A stretch of DNA of 64,000 nt from Bacillota bacterium (GCA_023439505.1 JAEXNR010000046.1:1-64000); one strand, 5' to 3'; counted from the first letter of the stretch, positions 1 to 9,870 are shown. Notes: generated by a model from the letters alone, not told the origin. Numbers and translations: made by a program.

Positions 1-571
1 GGGTAGGACTGTTTTGACCGGGCATCATCGGAGAACCATTCTGTCGTGGCATCATGGGGGTAGGACTGTTTTGACCGGGCATCATCGGAGAACCATTCTG
101 TCGTGGCATCATGGGGGTGGGTTGACCGGACATACCGCCTGGCATGCTGCCGGGTATATTGGGAGATGTCTGAGAGGGCACGGGTGTTCTGGGATTAACG
201 GGGGGTGTGTTCATTGGAGTACCGTTTTGCCTTGGTATTGCCGGAGCAGGCTGCCCGGGCATATTGGGGGATGAAGGTGCAGGTGTCTGTGTACTTGGAG
301 GTGTCGTGGGAGTACCTGGCGTCGTAATATTCGTATTTGGTGTGGATCTATTTGTATTTGGGGTAGGAGAGGGATTTGTAGGAGATACCATTGTATGATT
401 AAGTAATTTTTTGTCAGTTTTGTTGACATCAGAATTAGGAGTATCACCTTTTCCTGTCTTGCAAGTGTAATTTGGAACCCGATATTGATTTCCGCCACTA
501 TTACTTGTTACCTTATTGCTGCTTTTCCCTGTTTCACCATCGGATTTCGGAGTGTTCGATGCGTTTGCCAT
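1..571 (-). CDS. Pro/Gln/Met-rich repeat protein, partial (runs off the left edge)
   Basis: The minus strand is open from an ATG at 571-569 to the window edge (190 codons, no stop). The start is preceded by AGGAG about ten bases upstream. The protein begins MANASNTPKSDGETGKSSNK and is hydrophilic, then rich in Pro, Thr, Ser and Asn. Towards the edge it becomes a perfect 19-residue repeat of the form MMPGQNSPTP-MMPRQNGSP, encoded by a 57-bp DNA repeat at about 4-117. There is no signal peptide or membrane segment in the visible part. The composition resembles surface, spore-coat or exosporium proteins of clostridia, but that is inference. I do not recognise the family, and the C-terminus is missing from the window. 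Confidence 0.7.
   Translation of the reverse strand, partial: MANASNTPKSDGETGKSSNKVTSNSGGNQYRVPNYTCKTGKGDTPNSDVNKTDKKLLNHTMVSPTNPSPTPNTNRSTPNTNITTPGTPTTPPSTQTPAPSSPNMPGQPAPAIPRQNGTPMNTPPVNPRTPVPSQTSPNIPGSMPGGMSGQPTPMMPRQNGSPMMPGQNSPTPMMPRQNGSPMMPGQNSPT
4..117. repeat. 57-bp tandem repeat, two copies visible
   Basis: The sequence starting taggactgttttgaccggg at position 4 recurs at 61 with no change across a 57-bp period. The period is a multiple of three and encodes the 19-residue repeat of the minus-strand protein. The array probably continues beyond the left edge. Confidence 0.9.
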
Positions 572-744
572 TTTATTACTCCTGAACTTTTTATAATTAA
601 TATATGCAGAAGGCATTTGGATGTGAAATTGAATCCAAAAGTAATATTTCAAAAAAATTAATAATTATTTGGTTGTACTAAACGTGAAAAGTAAGTAAAA
701 TATAGTTTGAACATAATGTCAGAAAAAAACTGGTTGATAATAAA

Positions 745-1977
745 ATGGAAGAATGGAATCATGACATGGATTATAACATAAACAATACATTTGAAAACAT
801 ATTAAATGAGAGATTAATAGCGATTGTGATCAGCAATTCTACTGATAAGGAGAGAATGGCAAAGATTAAGATACGGCCGGTTCTGTTAAAGGGAGGGCTT
901 TATTATCAGGCATCAGAATTTATCGGGAATCAGGTGTTTCATAACAACTATTTAAAAGAAGAGCTGATTCATAAATTGCCTGACTGGTTTGAAGGTCTGT
1001 TTCGACAGGCCCAGATTAGCACGAAAGAGAGTCAGATTGTGATTTTAGTAAGTAAAAAGGGGAATGCTACCATTAAGGTGAAACCGACTGGTCAATATGA
1101 TAAGGGACAACATGAGGCTGAGATCCCATCTGATGAGACAGAAGCCTTTCGGCATAATAAGCAAAAACAGTACATTCTGACAGAGGGGGTTGCCCTGGGT
1201 TTTCTTGTTGATCTTGGTGTTATGACCAAAGAGGGGGTCCTGGTGAAAGCCAAATCAGATAAATTCAGGCAGATTAACCGGTTTCTGGAGTATGTGGAAG
1301 ACATTCTTCCATTCCTGGAGAAAGAAAAGGATTTGACAATCCTTGATTTTGGCTGCGGAAAATCATATTTGACCTTTGCGATGTATTATTATCTGCGGAT
1401 TCTGAAAGGGTACCATATTCATATCATCGGGCTGGATTTGAAAAAGGATGTTATTGCAAACTGTAATGCATTAAGCAGAAAATATGGGTATGAACATCTT
1501 GAATTTATACAGGGTGATATTGCCTCCTATGAGGATAAAAAAGCAGTCGACATGGTAGTTACATTACACGCCTGTGATACGGCTACGGACCATGCCTTAT
1601 ATAAGGCGGTGACTTGGGGGGCGAAGGTGATCTTATCCGTTCCATGCTGTCAGCATGAATTAAACGGGCAGATGTATCAGGAAGTTCTGCAGCCGGTATT
1701 AAAATATGGAATTGTGAAAGAGCGGATGGCAGCATTGATTACGGATGCACTCAGGGCCCAGCTTCTGGAGACACAGGGATATCGGGTTCAGCTCCTGGAA
1801 TTTATTGATATGGAGCATACACCCAAAAACATTTTAATTCGGGCAGTAAAGAGAACAAAACAAGAGGAAGTTAATGCGGATGAAAATTTAACAAAGTGTA
1901 TGGAATTTCTGGGAGTTTCTCCCTGCCTTAAGATGTTGTTAGAAGAAAAGATGGAAGAAGAAGGAAGAAAATGTTAA
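745..1977 (+). CDS. SAM-dependent methyltransferase (Methyltransf_32-like)
   Basis: A class I Rossmann methyltransferase lies in the central part. Motif I is LDFGCGKSYLTFAMYYYL near residue 200, an acidic strand end follows (IIGLDLKKD), and TLHACDTATDHALYKA is a motif IV-like segment. A PCCQHEL stretch further on is typical of the family related to eukaryotic METTL25/RRNAD1. The roughly 170-residue N-terminal domain is not recognisable to me. The substrate is unknown; RNA or protein is likely by family. No strong Shine-Dalgarno precedes the ATG at 745, and an ATG at 766 is an alternative start. The stop overlaps the next gene by seven bases, so the two are probably co-transcribed. Confidence 0.8.
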   Translation: MEEWNHDMDYNINNTFENILNERLIAIVISNSTDKERMAKIKIRPVLLKGGLYYQASEFIGNQVFHNNYLKEELIHKLPDWFEGLFRQAQISTKESQIVILVSKKGNATIKVKPTGQYDKGQHEAEIPSDETEAFRHNKQKQYILTEGVALGFLVDLGVMTKEGVLVKAKSDKFRQINRFLEYVEDILPFLEKEKDLTILDFGCGKSYLTFAMYYYLRILKGYHIHIIGLDLKKDVIANCNALSRKYGYEHLEFIQGDIASYEDKKAVDMVVTLHACDTATDHALYKAVTWGAKVILSVPCCQHELNGQMYQEVLQPVLKYGIVKERMAALITDALRAQLLETQGYRVQLLEFIDMEHTPKNILIRAVKRTKQEEVNADENLTKCMEFLGVSPCLKMLLEEKMEEEGRKC

Positions 1978-4523
1978 AATACATTTATCGAATCATTATA
2001 TTAGTGGTAATATTTATTGCTTCCTTATATTATTTCAGCAGGGATATTAAGGTAGTTGTGTTTGATGATCATGTGAAAACAACCGTAATGGAAAATGCTA
2101 CATTTCCTTTGGTGTCAATCAAAACGGGAATCGATAAGATAAACCTGCTGCATGGTTACAGTAGTAATTTAGATGCCAATATGTTAAGAGAAGCGGTTAC
2201 ACCGATTAGCACGGATCAGACATTTGAGGTAAGTATCAATCAGGAGTCCTATGACATAAAGAAATTAAATTATGAAGTTCGTGATTTGGATGATAATCGT
2301 CTGTTGGAGACTAACTCCATCAGTGTCTTTCATAAAGAAAATGAGGATATTACAGCAAAAATCAAACTGGATACCGAGCTGGTACAGGGAAGAGAGTATG
2401 CGGTGAAACTAACTTTAATATCCAGTGAAAGTAAAAAAATATTCTATTACCATACCATAAAAGTTTATGATGATTCTCATTTATCGGATAAGCTGAATTT
2501 TATTCTGGAGTTTCAGAAGGCCCTAAGAAATAAGAATACCGCCGAAAATATGGTAAAATATCTGGAGCCGAAAAGCGATGCGGACAACTCTTCCTTTGCC
2601 AAAGTAAATATTCATTCCAGTTTTGATTTAGTAAGTTGGGGAGAACTGAATCCCGAATTTATAACGGATATGATACCAACGGTGAAAGAAATTGATAAAG
2701 AAACGGCTTGCGTCGAATTGAATTATTTTGTGAAGGCTCAGATAGCAGGAGCACTGGAAACCTTCCGGGTCAAAGAGTATTATCGGGTGAGGTATACGCC
2801 GGACCGTATGTATTTATTGAACTTTGATCGAAATATGGAGGCAATATTCGATGTTAATCTTGCCAGTACGATAAAGAACGAACTAAAGCTTGGAATCACA
2901 TCAAATTATCATGTACCTTTTTTGGCAAGTGCCGATCAGAAAAAACTGGTTTTTGTCCGTAACAGGGAATTATGGTTTTATGATCTGGATGAGAATCAGA
3001 TGACCAGGGTATTCTCTTTTTGTCAGGAGAAAACGGATTATGTGAGGGATCAATATGAGCAGCATGATATTCAAATACTGAATATGGATGCGGAGGGTAA
3101 TGTTGATTTCCTGGTTTACGGATATATGAATCGGGGACAATATGAGGGCAGGGTAGCGATTATATTATACCGTTATTATCGATCGGATAACAGAATAGAA
3201 GAAAAGGTCTACATTCCCATTGATGAATCCTTTCAGACACTGAAAGAAAATATGGGTGATTTTGCGTATGTGAATGCGAAAGAGGTGTTTTACCTATATA
3301 TCAATCAGTATATCTATTCCTATAATCTTATTACCGGAGAATTAAACGAGATTGCCGGAGATATTCCAAGAGAACGTCTGGTTTTTCTTAAGGATATCAA
3401 CTATATTGCCTGGCAGGAGAGTGCCGATCCAAAGCTATCGAAAAGCATTTGCATTATGAATTTGGAAACAGGGGGTCAACAGACTATCCGGGCCGAAGAA
3501 GGATACAATATCATTCTAATGGATATGATAGATTCCAATATCATATATGGTTTTGCTAAGGAGGGAGATATCACAACACTGATAGACGGAAGAAAAATTG
3601 TTCCGTTAAGTGAGGTCATTATCTCTTCCGTGGATAAACAGATATTAAAGAGCTATAAAAGAAATGGATATTATGTTTCCGCGGTGAAGGTAAATGAGAA
3701 TGTTGTAGAGCTGACACGGGTACAAAAGACAGAGGAAGAGGGCCGGATGACTTATGTGCCGGCATCAGATGATTTTATTATGAACAAGATTAAAGATGAT
3801 AATCCGGTGATTTATGTTACGATAAGGGTGCCGGACCAGGCGTTGAGTGAAGCGTATCTTTCCTTGCCTCAGGGTTTTGTCCTGACAAAAATTCCAAAAG
3901 TGAATAAAACACTTAATACAGTAATCTCCAAGGATCCTACCGTGCGCTTACCTCAGACATTTGCAATGACAAATGTCTATTATCCTTATATGCTAAACGG
4001 TGTTCAAGGGGCTTATCAGGAGGCTTTTGATGCCATTGCCATCGCGAAGAACGGGATCGGCAGCGTATTAAACGGTAAGAATCAAATAGTATGGGAGAGA
4101 GGTAACAAATCCTCTAAATATACGATTACGCAGTTTGAAGCAATGAATTCAGGAACAGGGACGGAAACGAATAAGATTGAGCAGTGCATTCAGTGGGTGC
4201 TTGCTTATCAGGGAGTCAATATTTCTACGGATAAGCTCTCTGTTAAAGAGACATCCGCTTACGCTGTATTAGAGAAGTATTCTAAATATGAGCCGGTCCG
4301 TTTAACAGGAACAGCACTGGAAGATGTCTTATATTATGTATCAAATGGCAGACCGGTGATCGGGATATTAAATAATAAAGAGGCGGTTGTAATCTACGGA
4401 TATGATACCTTCAATATTCTGATTATGGATCCGGCCAAAAAGGAGAAAACCATTATGGGACTCCAGGACAGCACCAATTTATTCAAGAATGCAGGGAATG
4501 TATTCTTGTCTTATCTGGGATAG
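1971..4523 (+). CDS. Membrane-anchored protein with degenerate C39-like C-terminal domain
   Basis: An 850-residue protein with one N-terminal membrane segment (about residues 5-23, YRIIILVVIFIASLYYF). A long extracytoplasmic region follows whose middle looks like beta-propeller or repeat strands (for example LVFVRNRELWFYDLDENQMTRVFSF). The last 100 residues resemble papain-like C39-type peptidases: IEQCIQWVLAYQGVNIS sits where the catalytic Cys helix would be, and VVIYGYDTFNILIMDPA where the His strand would be. The usual His before the GYD motif is replaced, so proteolytic activity is doubtful. The gene overlaps the methyltransferase by ATGTTAA. I infer an envelope role; the exact function is unknown. 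Confidence 0.65.
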   Translation: MLKYIYRIIILVVIFIASLYYFSRDIKVVVFDDHVKTTVMENATFPLVSIKTGIDKINLLHGYSSNLDANMLREAVTPISTDQTFEVSINQESYDIKKLNYEVRDLDDNRLLETNSISVFHKENEDITAKIKLDTELVQGREYAVKLTLISSESKKIFYYHTIKVYDDSHLSDKLNFILEFQKALRNKNTAENMVKYLEPKSDADNSSFAKVNIHSSFDLVSWGELNPEFITDMIPTVKEIDKETACVELNYFVKAQIAGALETFRVKEYYRVRYTPDRMYLLNFDRNMEAIFDVNLASTIKNELKLGITSNYHVPFLASADQKKLVFVRNRELWFYDLDENQMTRVFSFCQEKTDYVRDQYEQHDIQILNMDAEGNVDFLVYGYMNRGQYEGRVAIILYRYYRSDNRIEEKVYIPIDESFQTLKENMGDFAYVNAKEVFYLYINQYIYSYNLITGELNEIAGDIPRERLVFLKDINYIAWQESADPKLSKSICIMNLETGGQQTIRAEEGYNIILMDMIDSNIIYGFAKEGDITTLIDGRKIVPLSEVIISSVDKQILKSYKRNGYYVSAVKVNENVVELTRVQKTEEEGRMTYVPASDDFIMNKIKDDNPVIYVTIRVPDQALSEAYLSLPQGFVLTKIPKVNKTLNTVISKDPTVRLPQTFAMTNVYYPYMLNGVQGAYQEAFDAIAIAKNGIGSVLNGKNQIVWERGNKSSKYTITQFEAMNSGTGTETNKIEQCIQWVLAYQGVNISTDKLSVKETSAYAVLEKYSKYEPVRLTGTALEDVLYYVSNGRPVIGILNNKEAVVIYGYDTFNILIMDPAKKEKTIMGLQDSTNLFKNAGNVFLSYLG

Positions 4524-4574
4524 ATTTCTACGGGTGTATCAATTATCAGCACATTTGGGAAAGGAAGTATTCGT

Positions 4575-5693
4575 ATGGATGAAAGAATTAAACTGTTAGC
4601 ACACAACCTTGTAAGTTATTCAATGAAGGTAAAGGAAGGCGATAAGGTATATGTTCATTACATCGGTGAGGCAACACAGGATCTGGCAAGACAAATTGTA
4701 AAAGAAGTATATGCAGCAGGAGGAATTCCCTTTCCTCATTATACTGATACGAGGCTGCAAAGAGAGGTCCTTTTATCATGCACGGAAGAGCAGATGAAAT
4801 TAATGGCCAAATTTGATGCGTCGGAGATGGATCAGATGGACTGTTATGTTGCCATTAGAGGAGCGGATAATGTGGCTGAATTGGCCGATGTTCCGAGTGA
4901 TAAGATGAAGATTTATGAGGCACTTTATCAGACTCCTGTGCATCATGATATCAGAGTCAGAAAAACAAGATGGGTTGTTCTTCGATATCCCAATGCAGCT
5001 ATGTCTCAGTTGGCCGGCACCAGTATAGAAGCTTTTGAGGATTTTTATTTCAGGGTTTGTAATCTTGATTATGAAAAAATGGGAAAAGCCATGCTTCATT
5101 TGAAAGATCTCATGATGCGCACAAATCAGGTGAGAATTGCCGGACCCGGTACCGATTTGCGCTTTTCCATCAAAGGAATTCCGGCAGTCCCTTGTGATGG
5201 GATCTGCAATATACCCGACGGTGAAGTTTATACCGCACCGGTAAGAGAATCAGTAAACGGTACACTAAGATATAATACACCATCTGTTTATCAAGGCTTT
5301 ACCTTTGAGAACATAGCATTTCGTTTTGAAAACGGCAAAATCGTGGAAGCGACGGCCAATGATACGAAGAGAATCAATCAGGTTCTTGATACAGATGAGG
5401 GGGCAAGATATATCGGAGAATTTGCCATTGGTGTAAACCCCTATATCACAGCACCGATGAAAGATATTTTATTTGATGAGAAAATTATGGGATCCTTTCA
5501 TTTTACGCCAGGAAATTGCTATGAAGAAGAGGCACCCAATGGAAACCATTCGGCGATTCATTGGGACCTGGTATGTATTCAGACCCCGGAATATGGCGGT
5601 GGAGAAATCTATTTCGACGATGTCCTGATTCGTAAAGATGGATGTTTTGTTGTAAAAGAGTTAGAATGTCTTAATCCTGAGAATTTAATATAA
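4575..5693 (+). CDS. Aminopeptidase, peptidase family M29 (AmpS/AmpT type)
   Basis: The 372-residue length and whole-protein pattern fit thermophilic-type M29 metalloaminopeptidases. These remove N-terminal residues from peptides in the cytoplasm using two metal ions. The N-terminal MDERIKLLAHNLVSYSMKVKEGDKVYV is typical. Candidate metal ligands lie in the C-terminal half (HFTPGN and HSAIHWDLV near residues 315-340). The ATG at 4575 follows a GGAAAGGAAG ribosome site. It stands 51 bases behind the preceding gene and 19 before the glycosyltransferase, so it may be in one transcription unit with them. Nothing in the sequence suggests inactivation. Confidence 0.88.
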   Translation: MDERIKLLAHNLVSYSMKVKEGDKVYVHYIGEATQDLARQIVKEVYAAGGIPFPHYTDTRLQREVLLSCTEEQMKLMAKFDASEMDQMDCYVAIRGADNVAELADVPSDKMKIYEALYQTPVHHDIRVRKTRWVVLRYPNAAMSQLAGTSIEAFEDFYFRVCNLDYEKMGKAMLHLKDLMMRTNQVRIAGPGTDLRFSIKGIPAVPCDGICNIPDGEVYTAPVRESVNGTLRYNTPSVYQGFTFENIAFRFENGKIVEATANDTKRINQVLDTDEGARYIGEFAIGVNPYITAPMKDILFDEKIMGSFHFTPGNCYEEEAPNGNHSAIHWDLVCIQTPEYGGGEIYFDDVLIRKDGCFVVKELECLNPENLI

Positions 5694-5712
5694 TAAAGGA
5701 GGAATTACGAGC

Positions 5713-6729
5713 ATGAAGCTTCTGACAGTTGCAATCCCCTGTTATAATTCAGCAGAATATATGAGCCATGCAATTGAGACACTGCTATCAGGCGGAGATG
5801 AGATGGAGATCATTATAGTAAATGATGGCTCAACGGATAACACACAGAAGATTGCAGAAGAGTTTCAAGTAAAGTATCCCAACATCATACGCGTCATCAA
5901 TCAGGAAAACGGGGGACATGGGGAGGCCGTTAACACGGGACTTGCCTATGCCACAGGCTTATACTTTAAAGTCGTGGACAGCGATGACTGGGTAAACGAA
6001 AAGGCTTTGGAACAGGTGAAGGAAACCCTGAAAAATTTAATCGCAGATGGAAAGAGCCCGGATCTCTTTCTGGCAAACTATGTCTATGAAAAGGTGGACG
6101 CTAAGAAGAAAAAGGTGATCAATTATAATTGGGCACTTCCAAAGGAGCAGATCTTTACCTGGGATGATATGATGCATTTCAAGCAGAGCCAGAATATCTT
6201 GATGCATTCCACCATTTATCGTACTAAATTACTCAAGGCTTGTGGAATTCAGTTACCGAAACATACCTTCTATGTGGATAATATTTTTGTTTATCAACCG
6301 CTGCCTTATGTGAAAACGTTATATTATATGGATGTGAATCTGTATCGCTATTTTATTGGAAGATCCGATCAATCTGTGAATGAGCAGGTGATGATCAGAA
6401 GAATTGATCAACAGCTTAAAATTACAAAAATTATGATTGAATCTCATAACTTATCTCAGGTTAAGAGTAACAAGCTGAGAAATTACATGGTAAAATATCT
6501 GTCTATGATGATGACAGTAAGTTCTGTATTTTTGATTAAGGAAGGCAGCGAGGAAAGCCTTGCTAAGAAACAGGATTTATGGGATTATCTGAAAAATTAT
6601 GATAAAAGACTCTATAAGAAAATCAGATCCCAGATATTGGGGAGATCAATGAACCTCCCCGGGAAGTTTGGAAGAAGAATTGTAGAGGTCGGTTATAATA
6701 TTTCAAAGAAAATCTATGGTTTTAATTAG
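5713..6729 (+). CDS. Glycosyltransferase family 2
   Basis: The N-terminal GT-A fold shows the nucleotide-sugar loop LLTVAIPCYNSAEYM, the NDGSTDNT motif near residue 36 and a metal-binding VDSDDWVN (DxD-like) near residue 90. The 338-residue protein has no clear membrane segment and probably acts at the inner face of the membrane on a cell-surface glycan. The acceptor cannot be told from sequence. An AAAGGAGG ribosome site sits upstream of the ATG. A shared terminator with the convergent PAP2 gene follows. Confidence 0.88.
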   Translation: MKLLTVAIPCYNSAEYMSHAIETLLSGGDEMEIIIVNDGSTDNTQKIAEEFQVKYPNIIRVINQENGGHGEAVNTGLAYATGLYFKVVDSDDWVNEKALEQVKETLKNLIADGKSPDLFLANYVYEKVDAKKKKVINYNWALPKEQIFTWDDMMHFKQSQNILMHSTIYRTKLLKACGIQLPKHTFYVDNIFVYQPLPYVKTLYYMDVNLYRYFIGRSDQSVNEQVMIRRIDQQLKITKIMIESHNLSQVKSNKLRNYMVKYLSMMMTVSSVFLIKEGSEESLAKKQDLWDYLKNYDKRLYKKIRSQILGRSMNLPGKFGRRIVEVGYNISKKIYGFN

Positions 6730-6855
6730 ACTATGGTGTTAAAGTAATAGGAAGCTCCACCCTGATAGATCCTTCTTACGAAATTAACCGGGCAATGAAA
6801 CTTACTGAAATTTCTGCCCGGCCATAAAGAAAACAGGATACCAGCATAAAACAAG

Positions 6856-6884
6856 AAAATCTGCCTGAAGATCGGGCAGATTTT
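6856..6884. terminator. Bidirectional intrinsic terminator
   Basis: Perfect 10-bp stem aaaatctgcc / ggcagatttt with a 9-base loop, A-rich on the left and T-rich on the right. It lies between the convergent glycosyltransferase and PAP2 genes and can stop transcription from both sides. Confidence 0.85.
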
Positions 6885-6923
6885 TGATTCTTATAAGGTG
6901 GATTCTGATTTTACAAAAAACAG

Positions 6924-7619
6924 TTAAGAAACCTTTGACAATTCCTGACGGCGTTTCTTGACAAGCTTTGCTTCTTTTCCCCAGGCAGGGACATAGACGA
7001 TAAGATACATGGGAATAGCAAGGAGTACTCCCCCAAATACATCCATAATAGAGTGCTGCTTTAAAAAGACGGTGGACATACAAATCAGAATCGTCAAAAG
7101 AAGCGTAACTCTTTGCAGCCACTTCTTATTACAGAGGCGTTCACTTTTATGAATTGCAATCATTGCACCAATGGAGTTAAATACATGAATGCTTGGAAAT
7201 ACGTTGGTTGATGTATCAAACTTATATAATCTTGCAATAATATCCGTAAATAGATTGCTTCTGCCAAGCGTATTAAAATCTACCCGAAGATTATGACCAT
7301 TTGGCCAGAGGGTATAAATGATCAAACATATGGTCATGCCGGTAAACAAGAATGCACAGCATTTGTAAAAATCCTGTTTTGAGGTAATAAAAAAATAAGC
7401 TACCGTAATAAAAATATAAAAGAACCACAGGATATAAGGAATAATAAATAACTCATTGAATGGAATAAAATCATCCAATCTTGAGTGAATCAGATTGAAT
7501 TTTGTCGTAACATGCTTCTCCAACCACGAAAACCATATCATATATACAAAAAAATAAGAGAGTATCCAGCCATGTTTGTATTTCACCAATAATTTCTGAA
7601 CAGCATTCTGCTTCTTCAT
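6924..7619 (-). CDS. PAP2-superfamily membrane phosphatase
   Basis: A 231-residue multi-pass membrane protein with about six hydrophobic segments. It carries the PAP2 motif 2 (VFPSIHVFNS, the PSxH core) and motif 3 (STVFLKQHSIMDVFGG, SxxxxxHxxxD), which form the vanadium-haloperoxidase-like active site. The first PAP2 motif is less clear. Family members dephosphorylate phosphatidic acid, undecaprenyl pyrophosphate or related lipids on the outer face of the membrane; the substrate here is not predictable. The ATG at 7619 follows a GAAAGG ribosome site. Confidence 0.82.
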   Translation of the reverse strand: MKKQNAVQKLLVKYKHGWILSYFFVYMIWFSWLEKHVTTKFNLIHSRLDDFIPFNELFIIPYILWFFYIFITVAYFFITSKQDFYKCCAFLFTGMTICLIIYTLWPNGHNLRVDFNTLGRSNLFTDIIARLYKFDTSTNVFPSIHVFNSIGAMIAIHKSERLCNKKWLQRVTLLLTILICMSTVFLKQHSIMDVFGGVLLAIPMYLIVYVPAWGKEAKLVKKRRQELSKVS

Positions 7620-7924
7620 CTTTGCACAACCTTTCTGATATTATACCAATTATAACATCTTGTTTCTATGCATTGAAGATTATAACACATAAATGAGACG
7701 ATAACAATAGAATGTAAATGAACTTTAATTCAAGATATGTGATATTTTTCCGGTTTATTCGTACCATATTAACTGAAAAGTAATATTTGTTACAATAAAT
7801 CAGGGGTTGGGCAAGATGATTGATACTAGAAAAATATAGACAGGAAATGGATTGATAACTATAATAAACGTAACGAACGTGTATGAATTAAAAATGCAAA
7901 AGCTAGCCTGAGTGGAGGAAAACA

Positions 7925-9100
7925 ATGAAAAGAATATTTTTGGTAGTTCTGGACAGTGTTGGCGTGGGTGAACTACCCGATGCGAAAGACTATAATGATG
8001 AAGGCAGCGATACCCTGTACGCTGCATCCGGGAGCCCCTATTTTCATATGCCGAATATGGGAAGGCTGGGATTGTTTGATATGGATGGTGTGAGAGAACG
8101 GTTTGGGAATGCCACCGGAGAAAATCACTTTGAAGGAGCGGTTGCCAGACTGGCAGAATGTTCAAAAGGAAAAGATACAACGACAGGACACTGGGAAATT
8201 GCTGGCATTATATCAGAGAAGCCATTTCCTACCTTTCCCGGCGGATTCCCCGGAGAATTTATACAGGAGTTTGAAGAGAAGACGGGGAGAAAGACACTTT
8301 GTAATATGCCCTATTCGGGAACGGATGTGATCCGGGATTATGGCAAAGAGCATGTAGAGACAGGGGCATTGATTGTCTACACTTCTGCTGACAGTGTATT
8401 CCAAATTGCAGCGCATGAGGAAGTGGTGCCGGTAGAGGAGTTATATCGGTATTGCGAAATTGCCAGAACATTATTGGTGGGAGATCTTGCCGTAGGCAGG
8501 GTAATTGCACGTCCGTTTACAGGAACTGCTCCGGGGTATCAAAGAACTGCTAACCGGCATGATTTCTCCCTTGTTCCCTCACTTACCATGCTGGATCAGA
8601 TAAAGGGGGAGGGACTGGATGTACTTGCAATTGGCAAGATCCACGATATTTTTGCCGGAAAAGGAATTACAGAAAGTGTAAGGACCCATAGCAATGAAGA
8701 AGGAATTGAGGCATTAATTGAGAGCACAGGCCGTGAATTTCATGGGATTTGCTTTGTTAATCTTGTAGATTTTGATATGCTGTATGGACATCGCAATGAT
8801 GTGGACGGATATGCGAAGGCTCTAAGTTATTTTGACAGCCGGCTGCCCGAAATTTTAAAAGGGCTGGGCGCAGAAGATGTTTTGATGATCACCGCTGACC
8901 ACGGCTGCGATCCGTCTACGCCCTCCACAGATCATTCAAGAGAATATATTCCACTGGTAATGTTTGGAGACCCAATTCGTAAGGGAGTTAATCTGGGTAC
9001 AAGACAAACTTATGCCGATATTGCCGCCACGGTACTGGATTATTTTAAGATCCCCTGTAAGACGGAAGGAACGTCATTTTTGAAGGAGCTGATGCGGTGA
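7925..9100 (+). CDS. deoB: Phosphopentomutase
   Basis: Interconverts ribose-1-phosphate (or deoxyribose-1-phosphate) and the 5-phosphate in nucleoside salvage and catabolism. The 391-residue alkaline-phosphatase-fold protein shows the metal-binding VVLDSVGVGELPDA at the N-terminus, DTTTGHWEIAG with the phosphorylatable Thr near residue 87, and the C-terminal metal sites TADHGCDP and STDHSREYIPL. The ATG at 7925 has a GTGGAGG ribosome site. Its TGA shares one base with the start of the downstream DNA glycosylase, so the two are translationally coupled. Confidence 0.96.
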   Translation: MKRIFLVVLDSVGVGELPDAKDYNDEGSDTLYAASGSPYFHMPNMGRLGLFDMDGVRERFGNATGENHFEGAVARLAECSKGKDTTTGHWEIAGIISEKPFPTFPGGFPGEFIQEFEEKTGRKTLCNMPYSGTDVIRDYGKEHVETGALIVYTSADSVFQIAAHEEVVPVEELYRYCEIARTLLVGDLAVGRVIARPFTGTAPGYQRTANRHDFSLVPSLTMLDQIKGEGLDVLAIGKIHDIFAGKGITESVRTHSNEEGIEALIESTGREFHGICFVNLVDFDMLYGHRNDVDGYAKALSYFDSRLPEILKGLGAEDVLMITADHGCDPSTPSTDHSREYIPLVMFGDPIRKGVNLGTRQTYADIAATVLDYFKIPCKTEGTSFLKELMR

Positions 9101-9582
9101 TGGAGCATCCCATTCCTCCTGTTTATCATCAGAATTCGAAGATACTGATATTGGGAACATTTCCTTCCGTGAAATCAAGAGAAGGTCAATTCTTCTACCA
9201 CCATCCCCAAAATCGGTTCTGGAGCGTAATGAGCAGCATATTGGGAGACGAGAGACCCATAACCATCGCGGACAAGAAGGACATGCTCCTTCGCAATCAG
9301 ATTGCAGTATGGGATGTAATAAAGAGCTGTGATATCAGCGGATCTTCAGATAGCAGTATAAAAAATGTGGTACCGAATGATCTTTTAGAAATTTTAAAAC
9401 AGTCTGAGATCAAGGGGATCATGGCCAATGGCGGAAGGGCTTATGACCTTTATATGAAGTACAGCTATCCAATGACAGGAAGAGAGATCATAAAGCTGCC
9501 CTCCACCAGTCCGGCCAATGCAGCCTTTTCTTTGGAACGGCTGATTGAAATCTGGGCGGATTCCCTGCGCGGGTATTTATAA
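9100..9582 (+). CDS. DNA-deoxyinosine glycosylase (uracil-DNA glycosylase superfamily)
   Basis: A 160-residue member of the UDG superfamily, closest to the small hypoxanthine/deoxyinosine glycosylases that excise deaminated adenine from DNA. Characteristic segments are LGTFPSVKSREGQFFYHHPQNRFW near the N-terminus and LPSTSPANAAF near the end. I take the ATG at 9100, overlapping the deoB stop by one base; a GTG at 9097 is also possible. Pairing with deoB puts nucleoside salvage and damaged-base removal in one transcript. A strong hairpin follows. Confidence 0.85.
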   Translation: MEHPIPPVYHQNSKILILGTFPSVKSREGQFFYHHPQNRFWSVMSSILGDERPITIADKKDMLLRNQIAVWDVIKSCDISGSSDSSIKNVVPNDLLEILKQSEIKGIMANGGRAYDLYMKYSYPMTGREIIKLPSTSPANAAFSLERLIEIWADSLRGYL

Positions 9583-9679
9583 GAGGAATAAGAGAGTCGG
9601 TTCTGAGATATCCTTATTCATGAAGTGAAATCATGGAGTAAAGATCGTAAAGCAAGGATTGTGGAGTAATAATTGTGAA

Positions 9680-9715
9680 GACAAAGAGGCTATGGTTGAC
9701 CATAGCCTCTTTGTC
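9680..9715. terminator. Long perfect hairpin, probable terminator of deoB operon
   Basis: A 16-bp perfect inverted repeat (gacaaagaggctatgg / ccatagcctctttgtc) with a 4-base TTGA loop. It lacks a long T-run after the stem, so transcript-end stabilisation is as likely as strict termination. Confidence 0.7.
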
Positions 9716-9870
9716 ACGCAAATGATAAATTTACATAAATATACATAAACAAAACACAAATTTAACTTATTTAACCTAGATTTAACATAAATTTAGCGAA
9801 ATCCGGTAGGAAAGAACACCATTTATTCTATAAACTTAAGCTTATAAGAAAAGTTTACAGGGGGATTTTT

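Noticed and set aside
14..398. Plus-strand frames over the left-edge repeat
   Set aside because: They are shadows of the Pro-rich minus-strand frame, which alone has a ribosome site and sensible composition.
6802..7122. Minus-strand frame partly overlapping the PAP2 gene
   Set aside because: It overlaps the PAP2 gene and the terminator in another frame and shows no family features.
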